Source: Firmicutes bacterium UBA1065
GTDB taxonomy: Bacteria > Bacillota > Clostridia > Tissierellales > Sedimentibacteraceae
Direction of reading: 5' to 3'
DNA: 14,267 nt
NCBI GenBank assembly: GCA_002316225.1
Contig: DCDC01000062.1
Coordinates: 1-14,267, forward strand
Shown here: in pieces, positions 6,118 to 12,981 of the stretch
Layout: each line of letters opens with the position of its first letter
How positions within the stretch are numbered: the stretch's first letter is position 1
Notes under the pieces: generated by a model
Database searches by the model: none
What the model was told of the DNA's origin: nothing
The model's input: only the letters and a program-made list of their open reading frames with translations
Translations under genes and position numbers: made by a program

Positions 6118-7206
6118 ATGAGAAAAGAGTATTTAAATAAGTTGGTGGATATTATACGAAAGAATGAAATTGACGCCATGCTGATTGCTCCTTCGGAAGA
6201 AATGGAATTTATTTTGGGACACAATACTCATCTTTGTGAAAGGTTTCAAGCCCTTATTATAAAAAATGACGGGACTTATTTTTATATCTGCAATCTTTTG
6301 ACGGTTGACGAAATCCAGAGTGTTTTGGGCCCGGATATTAAGGTTTATGGTTGGTTTGACGGTGATGTGTTCACGGATACGGTCAATAAAGCATTTGAAG
6401 AGCAGGGACTTATCGGAAAGACCATAGCCGTAAATTCAACCGAAAGAGCTTTTATAATTCTTCAGATAATGGAAGCGGTGGATGTTAAGTTTATAAACGG
6501 CAAGCCTTATTTGGAAGTTATGAGGCTGATCAAGAACGAGGAGGAGCTTAACAATTTAAGAATGGCAGCCCGCATTACCGACGAATCTTATGAAGAACTG
6601 ATTAAGTTCATTAAACCCGGCATCAAGGAAGCCGATATAGCGAAAAAGATGAATGAAATATTCAGGGAAAAGGGTGCCGATGAAGGTTTTACAATGGTGT
6701 GCTCGGGACCCAATTCATCATATCCCCACTATAACGATGATCAGAGGGTAATTCAGGAAAAAGATATTATTATACTTGACTGGGGCTGCAAATACAATAA
6801 TATGTGTGCCGATATGTCAAGAACCATATTTGTGGGGGGCATAACTGATGAAGAGAGAAAGGTATATGAAATTGTCAGGGCCAGCCAGGAGGCCGGAGAA
6901 AAAGCTGCCGTAAAGGGGGCCTATATACCTGATGTGGATAAGGCTGCAAGAGAAATAATAGAAAAGGCAGGATACGGCAAATACTTTTTCACAAGGTTAG
7001 GACACGGCATAGGATATTCAGTCCATGAGGCTCCGGATATCAAGGCAAGCAACAAAAGACACTTAGAAAAAGGCATGGTGTTCAGCATCGAGCCCGGTAT
7101 ATACATGGCCGGGAAATTTGGAATCCGTATTGAAAATATTGTTGCTGTCACTGAAGACGGAAATGAAGTACTAAACAAGGCATCCAAAGATATAGTGATA
7201 ATTTAG
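6118..7206 (+). CDS. M24 family metallopeptidase, Xaa-Pro dipeptidase/aminopeptidase
   Basis: This 362-residue protein is a pita-bread-fold metallopeptidase of the PepQ/PepP group, which cleaves the bond before proline. The N-terminal creatinase-like domain covers about residues 1-135 and the catalytic domain about 140-362. All five metal ligands are present: Asp221 and Asp232 (LDWGCKYNNMCADMSRT), His296 (LGHGIGYSVHE), Glu325 (FSIEPGIY) and Glu339 (RIENIV). His303 fits the second conserved histidine of the active site. The length matches the short PepQ-like enzymes of Firmicutes (about 350-370 residues). No signal peptide is seen, so it should be cytosolic. The ATG follows GAGGTGGAAA. It has its own promoter and lies 120 bases beyond the dehydrogenase operon; releasing proline next to a possible proline-oxidising complex is suggestive. 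PepQ versus PepP cannot be decided here, and creatinase-like activity is a remote alternative. Confidence 0.9.
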   Translation: MRKEYLNKLVDIIRKNEIDAMLIAPSEEMEFILGHNTHLCERFQALIIKNDGTYFYICNLLTVDEIQSVLGPDIKVYGWFDGDVFTDTVNKAFEEQGLIGKTIAVNSTERAFIILQIMEAVDVKFINGKPYLEVMRLIKNEEELNNLRMAARITDESYEELIKFIKPGIKEADIAKKMNEIFREKGADEGFTMVCSGPNSSYPHYNDDQRVIQEKDIIILDWGCKYNNMCADMSRTIFVGGITDEERKVYEIVRASQEAGEKAAVKGAYIPDVDKAAREIIEKAGYGKYFFTRLGHGIGYSVHEAPDIKASNKRHLEKGMVFSIEPGIYMAGKFGIRIENIVAVTEDGNEVLNKASKDIVII

Positions 7207-7213
7207 GTAATAG

Positions 7214-7251
7214 GGGGACCAGCCTGAGATAGTCTTTTTAGGCAGGTCCCC
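7214..7251 (+). terminator. Strong hairpin after the M24 peptidase
   Basis: GGGGACC-A-GCCT (7214-7225) pairs with AGGC-A-GGTCCCC (7240-7251), eleven pairs with one A-A mismatch, around a loop that contains a T-run. No T-tract follows the stem on the plus strand, so it is a weaker intrinsic terminator or an RNA 3'-end stabiliser. It starts eight bases after the stop codon. Confidence 0.5.
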
Positions 7252-7274
7252 AAATCATATCTCATAAAATTATC

Positions 7275-7303
7275 TTGTATATTATTCATGTATTAACTAT
7301 AAT
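7275..7303 (+). promoter_or_regulatory. Sigma-A promoter candidate for signal peptidase
   Basis: TTGTAT (7275-7280) and a perfect TATAAT (7298-7303) are separated by 17 bases, about 40 bases before the ATG at 7343. It lies beyond the hairpin that closes the peptidase gene. Confidence 0.55.
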
Positions 7304-7342
7304 ACTATTAAACAATACTTTAGACAGGCAGGAAGCGGGAAG

Positions 7343-7879
7343 ATGACTGATTCGGATAAGCAACAAAAATTGAGGCATTTTTTTAAGGAATGGGTTTTGC
7401 CGGTTATAATAGCCTTAGCAATAGTTTTATTATTAAATAAATATGTATTCATTTTAGTAACGGTTCCTACCGGTTCAATGGAAAATACCATCCTACCCGG
7501 AGACAGGTTGTTTGTAAATGAACTGTTTGACATAGAAGATGTAAAAAGAGGAGATATATTGGTTTTCAAATCCGATGAGTTGGATGATAAGAGATTGGTC
7601 AAAAGGCTTATAGGGATGCCGGGGGAAACCGTTGAAATAGAAAGGGACGGCAGTGTTTATATAAACGGAGAAAAAATTGATGAACCCTATGCAATAAGTT
7701 CCCGGGGAGAAGAAAAGGTATTTGTTATACCGGAAGGGTCCTACTTTTTTTTGGGAGATAACAGGCCTATATCCTATGATGCAAGATACTGGCAAGATCC
7801 ATACATAAGTGAAGATAAGGTCATAGGCAAGGTTGAATTCAGGTTTTTCCCCCTTAACAGGATAGGAAAAATAGAATAA
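7343..7879 (+). CDS. lepB: Type I signal peptidase
   Basis: This 178-residue membrane protease removes signal peptides from exported proteins on the outer face of the cytoplasmic membrane, using a Ser/Lys dyad. A short charged N-terminus is followed by one membrane segment at about residues 18-39. The catalytic serine is Ser45 in PTGSMENTI and the catalytic lysine is Lys87 in LVKRLIGMPG. The box GDNRPISYDARYW near residue 137 is another family signature. One N-terminal anchor and a length near 180 residues are typical of Gram-positive SipS-type enzymes. The ATG is preceded by AGGAAGCGGGA, a moderate ribosome binding site. It has its own candidate promoter and no clear operon partner. It may be a paralogue, since many Firmicutes carry several, and nothing ties it to the neighbouring peptide genes except the general theme of proteolysis. 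Confidence 0.94.
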   Translation: MTDSDKQQKLRHFFKEWVLPVIIALAIVLLLNKYVFILVTVPTGSMENTILPGDRLFVNELFDIEDVKRGDILVFKSDELDDKRLVKRLIGMPGETVEIERDGSVYINGEKIDEPYAISSRGEEKVFVIPEGSYFFLGDNRPISYDARYWQDPYISEDKVIGKVEFRFFPLNRIGKIE

Positions 7880-7893
7880 AGTGACGAAAGAAC

Positions 7894-7935
7894 ATGTCAT
7901 CCTGAGCCCAGGGGAAGGGCCCATGAGATTCTTCG
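7894..7935. repeat. Palindromic intergenic repeat, degenerate copy upstream of pepD
   Basis: The stretch starts ATGTCATCCTGAG, holds a GCCC/GGGC hairpin core and ends ATGAGATTCTTCG (7923-7935). The final 13 bases recur exactly at 9536-9548, on the other side of the pepD gene. The GTCATCCTGAG...GAAGAATCTC composition resembles dispersed palindromic elements common in Firmicutes chromosomes; that family link is from memory and not verified. Confidence 0.5.
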
Positions 7936-8036
7936 ATCTGAAGCTTTCAGAAAGACAATTTACAAAATATTCATAACAATGATACTGGTGTATCCATATC
8001 AGCGACAGGTAAATACAAAATATCAAGGAGGTAAAG

Positions 8037-9470
8037 ATGGATAAGGTATTGGAAGGCTTGAAGCCGGAAAAGGTGTTTTATTATTTTGGTGAAATATCTA
8101 AAATACCTCGTTGTTCCGGAAAGGAAAAGCAAATTTCGGATTATCTGTACAATTTTGCAAAATCAAAAAACTTGGAAGCAATACAGGATGAGCATTTGAA
8201 TGTAATCATCAAAAAGCCCGGCTCAAGGGGTTATGAAAATGCGCCTGTGGTTATGCTGCAGGGCCACATGGACATGGTTTGTGAAAAAAATGAAGGTGTA
8301 GACCATGATTTTGACAAGGACCCCATCAAGTTAAGAATTCAGGACGGATACCTTTATGCATGCGACACGACTCTTGGAGCCGATAACGGTATAGGGGTGG
8401 CTATGGCCATGGCCGTTCTTGATTCCCAGATAGAACATCCTCCTCTTGAGGTTTTGATAACAACTGATGAAGAGAAAGGTATGACCGGGGCAAACAAGCT
8501 CGATGGAAGCCTGTTTAAAAGCAAGTATCTGATAAACTTAGACAGCGAAGGAGAAGGTGTCTTTACCGCGGGCTGTGCGGGAGGAAGCGAAATTGACTTT
8601 AAAATTCCTCTTAAATACCAAAATACAGGTGGAAAGGCCTTTAAAATCAGTGTCAAAGGCCTGTCCGGAGGCCATTCAGGCGCGGATATTCATAAAGAAA
8701 AGGGTAATGCAAACAAGATCCTGGGAAGAATCCTCTACGACTTAATTGATGATGTGGACCTGGTCAGTCTTGTAGGCGGCTCAAAAACTAACGCTATACC
8801 AAGAGAAGCCCATGCGGTGGTGACGGTTAAGGATCCGGCCAGGGTATCGGAAAAACTTAATAAATGGAATGAAATACTGAAAAATGAATACAGGTCAACG
8901 GATCCGGACGTTTATGCGGTCTTAACGGATTTAAACAAGGAAGTATATCCTTTGGAAAAGTATATATTCAAAAAAGTAACTGCTTTGATAAACCTGACCC
9001 CTGTCGGTGTATTGTCAAAAAGTACGGAGATAGATCTGGTGCTAAGCTCCAACAATTTGGGGGTCATCACAACTGATGACAAATATATAAGATTTTTTAA
9101 CCACCCCAGAAGCAATGTGGAAACCTTGCTCACCAAAGATTTCATCCCTGCCATGGAGCAGCTTGCTTCCATTCTGGAAATAGAATATGAAGTTGGAAGC
9201 TATTATCCCGGCTGGGAATACGCCAAGGAATCTAAAATCAGGGATATCTGCATTGAAACCTACAGGGATTTGTTTAAGAAAGAGCCTGTTGTCGGTGCAA
9301 TACACGCAGGTCTTGAATGCGGCTTACTTATGGATAAAATTCCCGGCCTTGATGCCATATCCTTTGGACCGGATGCCTATGACGGTCATTCGCCCAGTGA
9401 ACATGTAAGCATAAAATCCGTTGAAAACATATATACATTACTGTGTGAAATTTTAAGAAGAATAAAATAG
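8037..9470 (+). CDS. pepD: M20 family aminoacyl-histidine dipeptidase (PepD-like)
   Basis: This 477-residue cytosolic di-zinc dipeptidase belongs to the PepD (M20C) group, which hydrolyses Xaa-His and other unspecific dipeptides; the usual length is about 480-490 residues. The catalytic domain shows GHMDM with His77 and Asp79, GADNGIG with Asp116 as bridging ligand, TTDEEKG with Glu145 as probable general base and Glu146 as ligand, NLDSE with Asp169, and the late histidine His456 in SPSEHVS. A lid/dimerisation domain lies at about residues 190-400, beginning with the GLSGGHSG stretch. The ATG follows AAGGAGGTAAAG. It is monocistronic in layout: 157 bases follow signal peptidase and 453 precede the transporter. 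Its job is probably final breakdown of peptides imported by the adjacent transporter. The symbol reflects family, since true Xaa-His preference cannot be read from sequence. Repeat copies lie on both sides. Confidence 0.92.
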   Translation: MDKVLEGLKPEKVFYYFGEISKIPRCSGKEKQISDYLYNFAKSKNLEAIQDEHLNVIIKKPGSRGYENAPVVMLQGHMDMVCEKNEGVDHDFDKDPIKLRIQDGYLYACDTTLGADNGIGVAMAMAVLDSQIEHPPLEVLITTDEEKGMTGANKLDGSLFKSKYLINLDSEGEGVFTAGCAGGSEIDFKIPLKYQNTGGKAFKISVKGLSGGHSGADIHKEKGNANKILGRILYDLIDDVDLVSLVGGSKTNAIPREAHAVVTVKDPARVSEKLNKWNEILKNEYRSTDPDVYAVLTDLNKEVYPLEKYIFKKVTALINLTPVGVLSKSTEIDLVLSSNNLGVITTDDKYIRFFNHPRSNVETLLTKDFIPAMEQLASILEIEYEVGSYYPGWEYAKESKIRDICIETYRDLFKKEPVVGAIHAGLECGLLMDKIPGLDAISFGPDAYDGHSPSEHVSIKSVENIYTLLCEILRRIK

Positions 9471-9508
9471 ACAATCGATTAAATATAGGCCATATCTTAA
9501 GGTGAAGC

Positions 9509-9549
9509 CCGAAGAATCTCATGATTTCAATAATAATGAGATTCTTCGG
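9509..9549. repeat. Perfect 14-base inverted repeat, second copy of the pepD-flanking element
   Basis: CCGAAGAATCTCAT (9509-9522) and ATGAGATTCTTCGG (9536-9549) are exact reverse complements around a 13-base loop. It begins 38 bases after the pepD stop and may act as a transcript 3'-end structure, although no T-run follows. An outer pair, AAGCCC (9505-9510) and GGGCTT (9559-9564), offers a competing extension. Its right arm is shared with the copy at 7923-7935. Confidence 0.7.
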
Positions 9550-9721
9550 ACAAGATAAGGGCTTTGACGGCAGCTATAAACAGTTATTTTATAAATGATT
9601 GCACAAGAATTTATTTGTTTCCATACTGATAACATATTTGGTTAAATGAATGTAATCCAAAAGCTTATTTAATTAAAGCATATGTATGATTATCCGAAAT
9701 AAAATATGGTTTTATGGAAAT

Positions 9722-9735
9722 TGCAAGCGTTATCA
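9722..9735. promoter_or_regulatory. Candidate catabolite-responsive element (cre-like, CcpA/LacI family)
   Basis: TGCAAGCGTTATCA fits the loose cre pattern TGNAANCGNNNNCA at every fixed position, and the stricter TGWNANCGNTNWCA at all but one. Its centre lies about 62 bases upstream of the start expected from the first of the two transporter promoters. A match of this size can arise by chance, so it is a candidate only. Confidence 0.4.
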
Positions 9736-9755
9736 CCATTATTATTGTAAGGTCC

Positions 9756-9784
9756 TTGAAATAAAATTGCATATAGGGTATAAA
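9756..9784 (+). promoter_or_regulatory. Upstream sigma-A promoter candidate for the peptide transporter
   Basis: TTGAAA (9756-9761) and TATAAA (9779-9784) are 17 bases apart. It is the weaker of two tandem promoters and would start transcription near 9791. Confidence 0.45.
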
Positions 9785-9793
9785 AATAAAATG

Positions 9794-9822
9794 TTGATAT
9801 TATAAAAATAACGTGCTATAAT
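9794..9822 (+). promoter_or_regulatory. Main sigma-A promoter for the peptide transporter operon
   Basis: TTGATA (9794-9799) and a perfect TATAAT (9817-9822) are 17 bases apart, and TG lies just before the -10 box (extended -10). Transcription would start near 9829, giving a leader of about 95 bases before the ATG at 9924. Confidence 0.7.
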
Positions 9823-9853
9823 AATTTGTGTTTTAAATAAATCAAGAAGACTG

Positions 9854-9885
9854 AAGAATGTTACAAGGCTGATTTGTACATTCTT
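9854..9885 (+). promoter_or_regulatory. Leader hairpin of the transporter operon
   Basis: AAGAATGTTACAA (9854-9866) pairs with TTGTACATTCTT (9874-9885), twelve base pairs with one bulged T and a 7-base loop. A second short dyad, TATATTC-TT-GAATATA (9888-9903), follows immediately, close to the ribosome binding site at 9914. The tail after the first stem is U-rich but interrupted, so it could be a weak attenuator or an mRNA-stability element. Confidence 0.45.
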
Positions 9886-9913
9886 ATTATATTCTTGAAT
9901 ATAGTGTAATATT

Positions 9914-9918
9914 GGAGG
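9914..9918 (+). promoter_or_regulatory. Ribosome binding site that fixes the first permease start at 9924
   Basis: GGAGG lies five bases before ATG 9924. An in-frame TTG at 9912 would overlap this site and has none of its own, so ATG 9924 (or, less likely, GTG 9921) is the start. Confidence 0.75.
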
Positions 9919-9923
9919 TTGTG

Positions 9924-10850
9924 ATGGATTCTAAATTAGCTTTATACATTGTTAAGAGGCTGACCTTGGCAGTGATTACCATATTTTTAATAATCACCAT
10001 CACCTTTTTTGTAATGCATGAAGTGCCCGGAGGCCCTTTCCTGAGTGAGAAAGCACCAAGCGCTGCCGTTACGGCGGCATTGGAAGCAAAATACGGATTG
10101 GACAAACCTAAGTCCGAGCAATTCGTAACTTATCTGAAGGGTATCATGAAAGGTGACTTCGGTCCTTCAATCAAGCAGAGAGGTAGAGATGTTACCACGG
10201 TTATTATGAAGGGCTTTAAGGTAAGCTTTAAATTAGGAGGAACGGCAGCAGTCATTGCCTTGGCCATAGGTATTGTGTTAGGTTCGACAGCGGCTATTTT
10301 TCATAACAGGACCATAGATAAGATAATCATGGTCGTTACGACCGGCCTGGTTGCCATGCCGTCCTTTATTGTAGCTACTTTGCTTTTACTGGTCTTTTGT
10401 GTGTGGATGGGAATTTTCCCTGCCAACGGTAATGAGCCCGGCGGACTCATACTTCCCATTATTTCTCTGAGCCTTTACCCTATGTCATATACTACAAGGC
10501 TTACCAGGTCCAGTATGCTTGATGTATTAAGTCAGGACTATATAAGAACAGCAAGGGCTAAAGGAGTGATGCCTGTAAAGGTAATATTCAAACACGCTCT
10601 TCGAAATGCCTTAACACCTGTAATAACATATGCCGGTCCAATGTTTGCATATATTATTACCGGAAGCTTGGTGGTTGAAAAAATATTTGCGGTGCCCGGT
10701 CTGGGAAAAGAATTTGTATCAAGTATTATAAATCGTGACTACACAATGATTATGGGGACCACCATATTTTTAGGAGTACTCATTGTAATAATGATGCTGG
10801 TTACGGATATCTTGTACAAGGTATTTGATCCAAGGGTAGACTTAGGATAG
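9924..10850 (+). CDS. dppB: Peptide ABC transporter permease, DppB/OppB family
   Basis: This 308-residue protein is the first of the two inner-membrane permeases of a di/oligopeptide importer. The family N-terminus, YIVKRLTLAVITIFLIITIT with a first membrane helix at about residues 8-30, is followed by an external loop (PGGPF, KYGLDKP, GDFGPSIKQ) and five more hydrophobic segments. The cytoplasmic EAA loop that contacts the ATPases is DYIRTARAKGVMPVKVIFKHALRNAL. The closing VFDPRVDLG is also typical. Length is normal for the family (about 305-335). It opens a four-gene operon in the order permease, permease, ATPase, ATPase, and 18 bases separate it from the second permease. Tandem promoters, a cre-like site and a leader hairpin lie upstream. 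The dpp, opp and app systems, and nickel importers of this family, are hard to tell apart; the neighbouring peptidases favour peptides. Confidence 0.93.
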   Translation: MDSKLALYIVKRLTLAVITIFLIITITFFVMHEVPGGPFLSEKAPSAAVTAALEAKYGLDKPKSEQFVTYLKGIMKGDFGPSIKQRGRDVTTVIMKGFKVSFKLGGTAAVIALAIGIVLGSTAAIFHNRTIDKIIMVVTTGLVAMPSFIVATLLLLVFCVWMGIFPANGNEPGGLILPIISLSLYPMSYTTRLTRSSMLDVLSQDYIRTARAKGVMPVKVIFKHALRNALTPVITYAGPMFAYIITGSLVVEKIFAVPGLGKEFVSSIINRDYTMIMGTTIFLGVLIVIMMLVTDILYKVFDPRVDLG

Positions 10851-10868
10851 AAAGAGAGGATATGACAT

Positions 10869-11948
10869 ATGAATAAGACAGATGAAATGCCCAAAAAGAA
10901 TCCTCTTAGTTTTCAACTGAATTTAAAGGATTTTGAAAAAGCAACAGATGAAGAAAAGGCTCAGCAGGTAAGAATGAGTGAAAGCATCACTTTCTTTAAG
11001 GATGGCATGAGGCGATTAAGAAAGAATAAGATTGCAATGACCTGCCTGGCCATATTGATTCTGATAACTTTGATAGTTACTTTCGTGCCCATGATATATC
11101 CCTATACCTACGAGCAGCAGCTGGGAGTGACACAAGGCAAGAGAATCGACAAAACATATAACAATTTAAAACCCTTTGAATATGGAGAAACGGAACTAGA
11201 GCGTATAGCAAACGGCGAAAAAATATTTCCCCATATATTCGGAACCGATTCTGCAGGAAGAGATTATGCCATAAGAGTTATATACGGAGCAAGAATTTCC
11301 TTGCTGGTTGGATTTTTTGCAGCAATCATAGTTTTGATAATAGGTGTGGTATACGGGTCCATTGCAGGTTATTTTGGAGGTAAAACAGACCTCTTCCTGA
11401 TGAGAATCGTGGATATCATTTATGCTTTACCGGATATGCTGATCATCATTTTATTGTCAGTTGTATTAAAACAAGTATTGGGACCTAAGATAGACGGAAC
11501 GTCATTTGCTAAAATAGGGACCGATATGATAAGTATATTTATCGTATTTGCCCTGCTGTATTGGGTCGGCATGGCAAGGCTTGTGCGTGGCCAGATATTG
11601 TCAATTAAGCAGAATGAATATATTTTAGCGGCGAAATCAGTTGGCTCCAGCCCTTGGAGAATTATAAAGAAGCATTTGCTTCCAAACAGCATGAGTGTAA
11701 TAATTATTTCCACTGCACTGCAGATTCCGTCAGCTATATTTACAGAGAGCTATTTGAGCTTTTTAGGTTTGGGTGTTTCAATACCCATGCCCAGCTTAGG
11801 CTCATTGGCTTCAGATGCTTTGACCGGGATTTACTCATATCCCTACAGGCTGATAATACCCGCAATTGCCATCTGGTTGATAGTATTGTCCTTTAACCTG
11901 TTGGGTGACGGGCTTAGAGATGCATTTGACCCAAAATTAAAGAAGTAG
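10869..11948 (+). CDS. dppC: Peptide ABC transporter permease, DppC/OppC family (long form)
   Basis: This 359-residue permease pairs with the preceding one. A charged cytoplasmic N-terminus of about 55 residues (MNKTDEMPKKNPLSFQLN...) leads to the first membrane helix at about 56-77 (MTCLAILILITLIVTFVP). An external segment of about 65 residues follows before the family hallmark FGTDSAGRDYAIRVIYGARISL, then five membrane segments. The EAA loop is EYILAAKSVGSSPWRIIKKHLLPNS and the protein ends in LLGDGLRDAFDPKLKK. DppC proteins are commonly about 300 residues, so both the N-terminal tail and the external loop are long, more like OppC of Firmicutes. The ATG at 10869 follows GAGAGGA; an earlier ATG at 10862 meets a stop within four codons. 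It lies 10 bases from the next gene. The substrate class is peptides, with the exact length range unknown. Confidence 0.92.
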   Translation: MNKTDEMPKKNPLSFQLNLKDFEKATDEEKAQQVRMSESITFFKDGMRRLRKNKIAMTCLAILILITLIVTFVPMIYPYTYEQQLGVTQGKRIDKTYNNLKPFEYGETELERIANGEKIFPHIFGTDSAGRDYAIRVIYGARISLLVGFFAAIIVLIIGVVYGSIAGYFGGKTDLFLMRIVDIIYALPDMLIIILLSVVLKQVLGPKIDGTSFAKIGTDMISIFIVFALLYWVGMARLVRGQILSIKQNEYILAAKSVGSSPWRIIKKHLLPNSMSVIIISTALQIPSAIFTESYLSFLGLGVSIPMPSLGSLASDALTGIYSYPYRLIIPAIAIWLIVLSFNLLGDGLRDAFDPKLKK

Positions 11949-11958
11949 GAGGAATGAA

Positions 11959-12981
11959 ATGAGTTTATTACAAGTAAAGGATTTGTATACTTCATTCTTC
12001 ACTCCTTCCGGCGAGGTGAAGGCAGTAAACGGAGTATCATTTAATTTGGAGGAAGGCAAGGTACTGGGTATTGTCGGTGAATCAGGCTCGGGAAAGAGCG
12101 TTACCGCATATTCAATACTTCAAATATTGACAAATCCTGGAAGAATAGTAAGCGGGAGCATAAAATTAAAGGGTCAGGAATTGGTTGGAGCAAGCAAAGA
12201 AACCATGCAGAAAATAAGGGGAAACCAAATCTCTATTATTTTTCAGGACCCCATGACCAGCCTGAATCCTGTATTTACTATAGGAAATCAGTTGATGGAA
12301 GCAATTTTATTGCATACAAACAGAAATAAAGAAGAAGCTAAGGCCAGGGCTATTGAAATGCTTAGACTGGTCGGCATAAATGAACCGGAAAAAAGGATAA
12401 ACCAATATCCTCATGAGTTTTCCGGCGGTATGAGACAAAGAGTTATGATAGCCATGGCTCTTGCCTGCGAACCTGATATTTTAATAGCCGATGAGCCTAC
12501 AACCGCTTTGGATGTTACGATTCAGGCCCAGATACTTGACTTGATGAAGGAACTGCAAAAGCAATTAGGTATGGCAATCATCCTTATCACCCATGACTTG
12601 GGTGTTGTGGCAGAAATGTGTGATGATATTATTGTCATGTATGCAGGACAAATATGTGAAAGAGGAACGGCGGACGATATATTCTATAATCCGAAGCATG
12701 AATATACTAAGGGATTATTAAAATCCATACCTACGGTACAGGATGTTAAGCAGCGTCTTAAGCCAATCGGTGGCAATCCGGTAGACTTGTTGAACATGCC
12801 GGATGGTTGCCCCTTTGCACCAAGGTGTGACAATGCAATGAAAATTTGTCTTTCAGTAAATCCGGTGGAGATTACGATAGAAGGCAAACACACTTCCAGG
12901 TGCTGGATGAATGTAAGAGAAGGAATTGAAAAGGGAACTCTTACAATAAAACAAGCAGAGGAGATGTACCATGGAAAATAA
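11959..12981 (+). CDS. dppD: Peptide ABC transporter ATP-binding protein, DppD/OppD family
   Basis: This 340-residue cytosolic ATPase powers peptide import together with the next gene product. Walker A is GESGSGKS (residues 40-47), the Q-loop is in IIFQDPMTSLNP, the ABC signature is FSGGMRQR, Walker B is ILIADEPTTALD, and the switch histidine lies in LITHDLGVV. The C-terminal oligopeptide-transporter domain has GCPFAPRC followed by two more cysteines: Cys284, Cys290, Cys297 and Cys315. This quartet is a family feature and has been linked to a [4Fe-4S] cluster in a mycobacterial DppD structure (from memory). The ATG follows AGGAGGAATGAA. It overlaps the partner ATPase by 11 bases, which indicates translational coupling and equal dosage. 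All catalytic motifs are intact. The Opp/Dpp distinction cannot be made from the ATPase. Confidence 0.95.
   Translation: MSLLQVKDLYTSFFTPSGEVKAVNGVSFNLEEGKVLGIVGESGSGKSVTAYSILQILTNPGRIVSGSIKLKGQELVGASKETMQKIRGNQISIIFQDPMTSLNPVFTIGNQLMEAILLHTNRNKEEAKARAIEMLRLVGINEPEKRINQYPHEFSGGMRQRVMIAMALACEPDILIADEPTTALDVTIQAQILDLMKELQKQLGMAIILITHDLGVVAEMCDDIIVMYAGQICERGTADDIFYNPKHEYTKGLLKSIPTVQDVKQRLKPIGGNPVDLLNMPDGCPFAPRCDNAMKICLSVNPVEITIEGKHTSRCWMNVREGIEKGTLTIKQAEEMYHGK

Larger units (their letters stand above)
9471..9923. other. Long intergenic region before the peptide transporter operon
   Basis: This 453-base AT-rich stretch carries a 14-base perfect palindromic repeat (9509-9549), a cre-like site (9722-9735), two tandem sigma-A promoters (9756-9784 and 9794-9822) and a leader hairpin (9854-9885), each listed separately. 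Between about 9560 and 9720 I see no gene, RNA or clear repeat. Confidence 0.8.

Noticed and set aside
9888..9903. CodY box in the transporter leader
   Set aside because: TATATTC-TT-GAATATA has a two-base centre and departs from AATTTTCWGAAAATT at several positions, so it was recorded only as a dyad.
9912..9923. TTG start extending the first permease by four residues
   Set aside because: The extension is encoded by the GGAGG ribosome binding site; ATG 9924 is the natural start.
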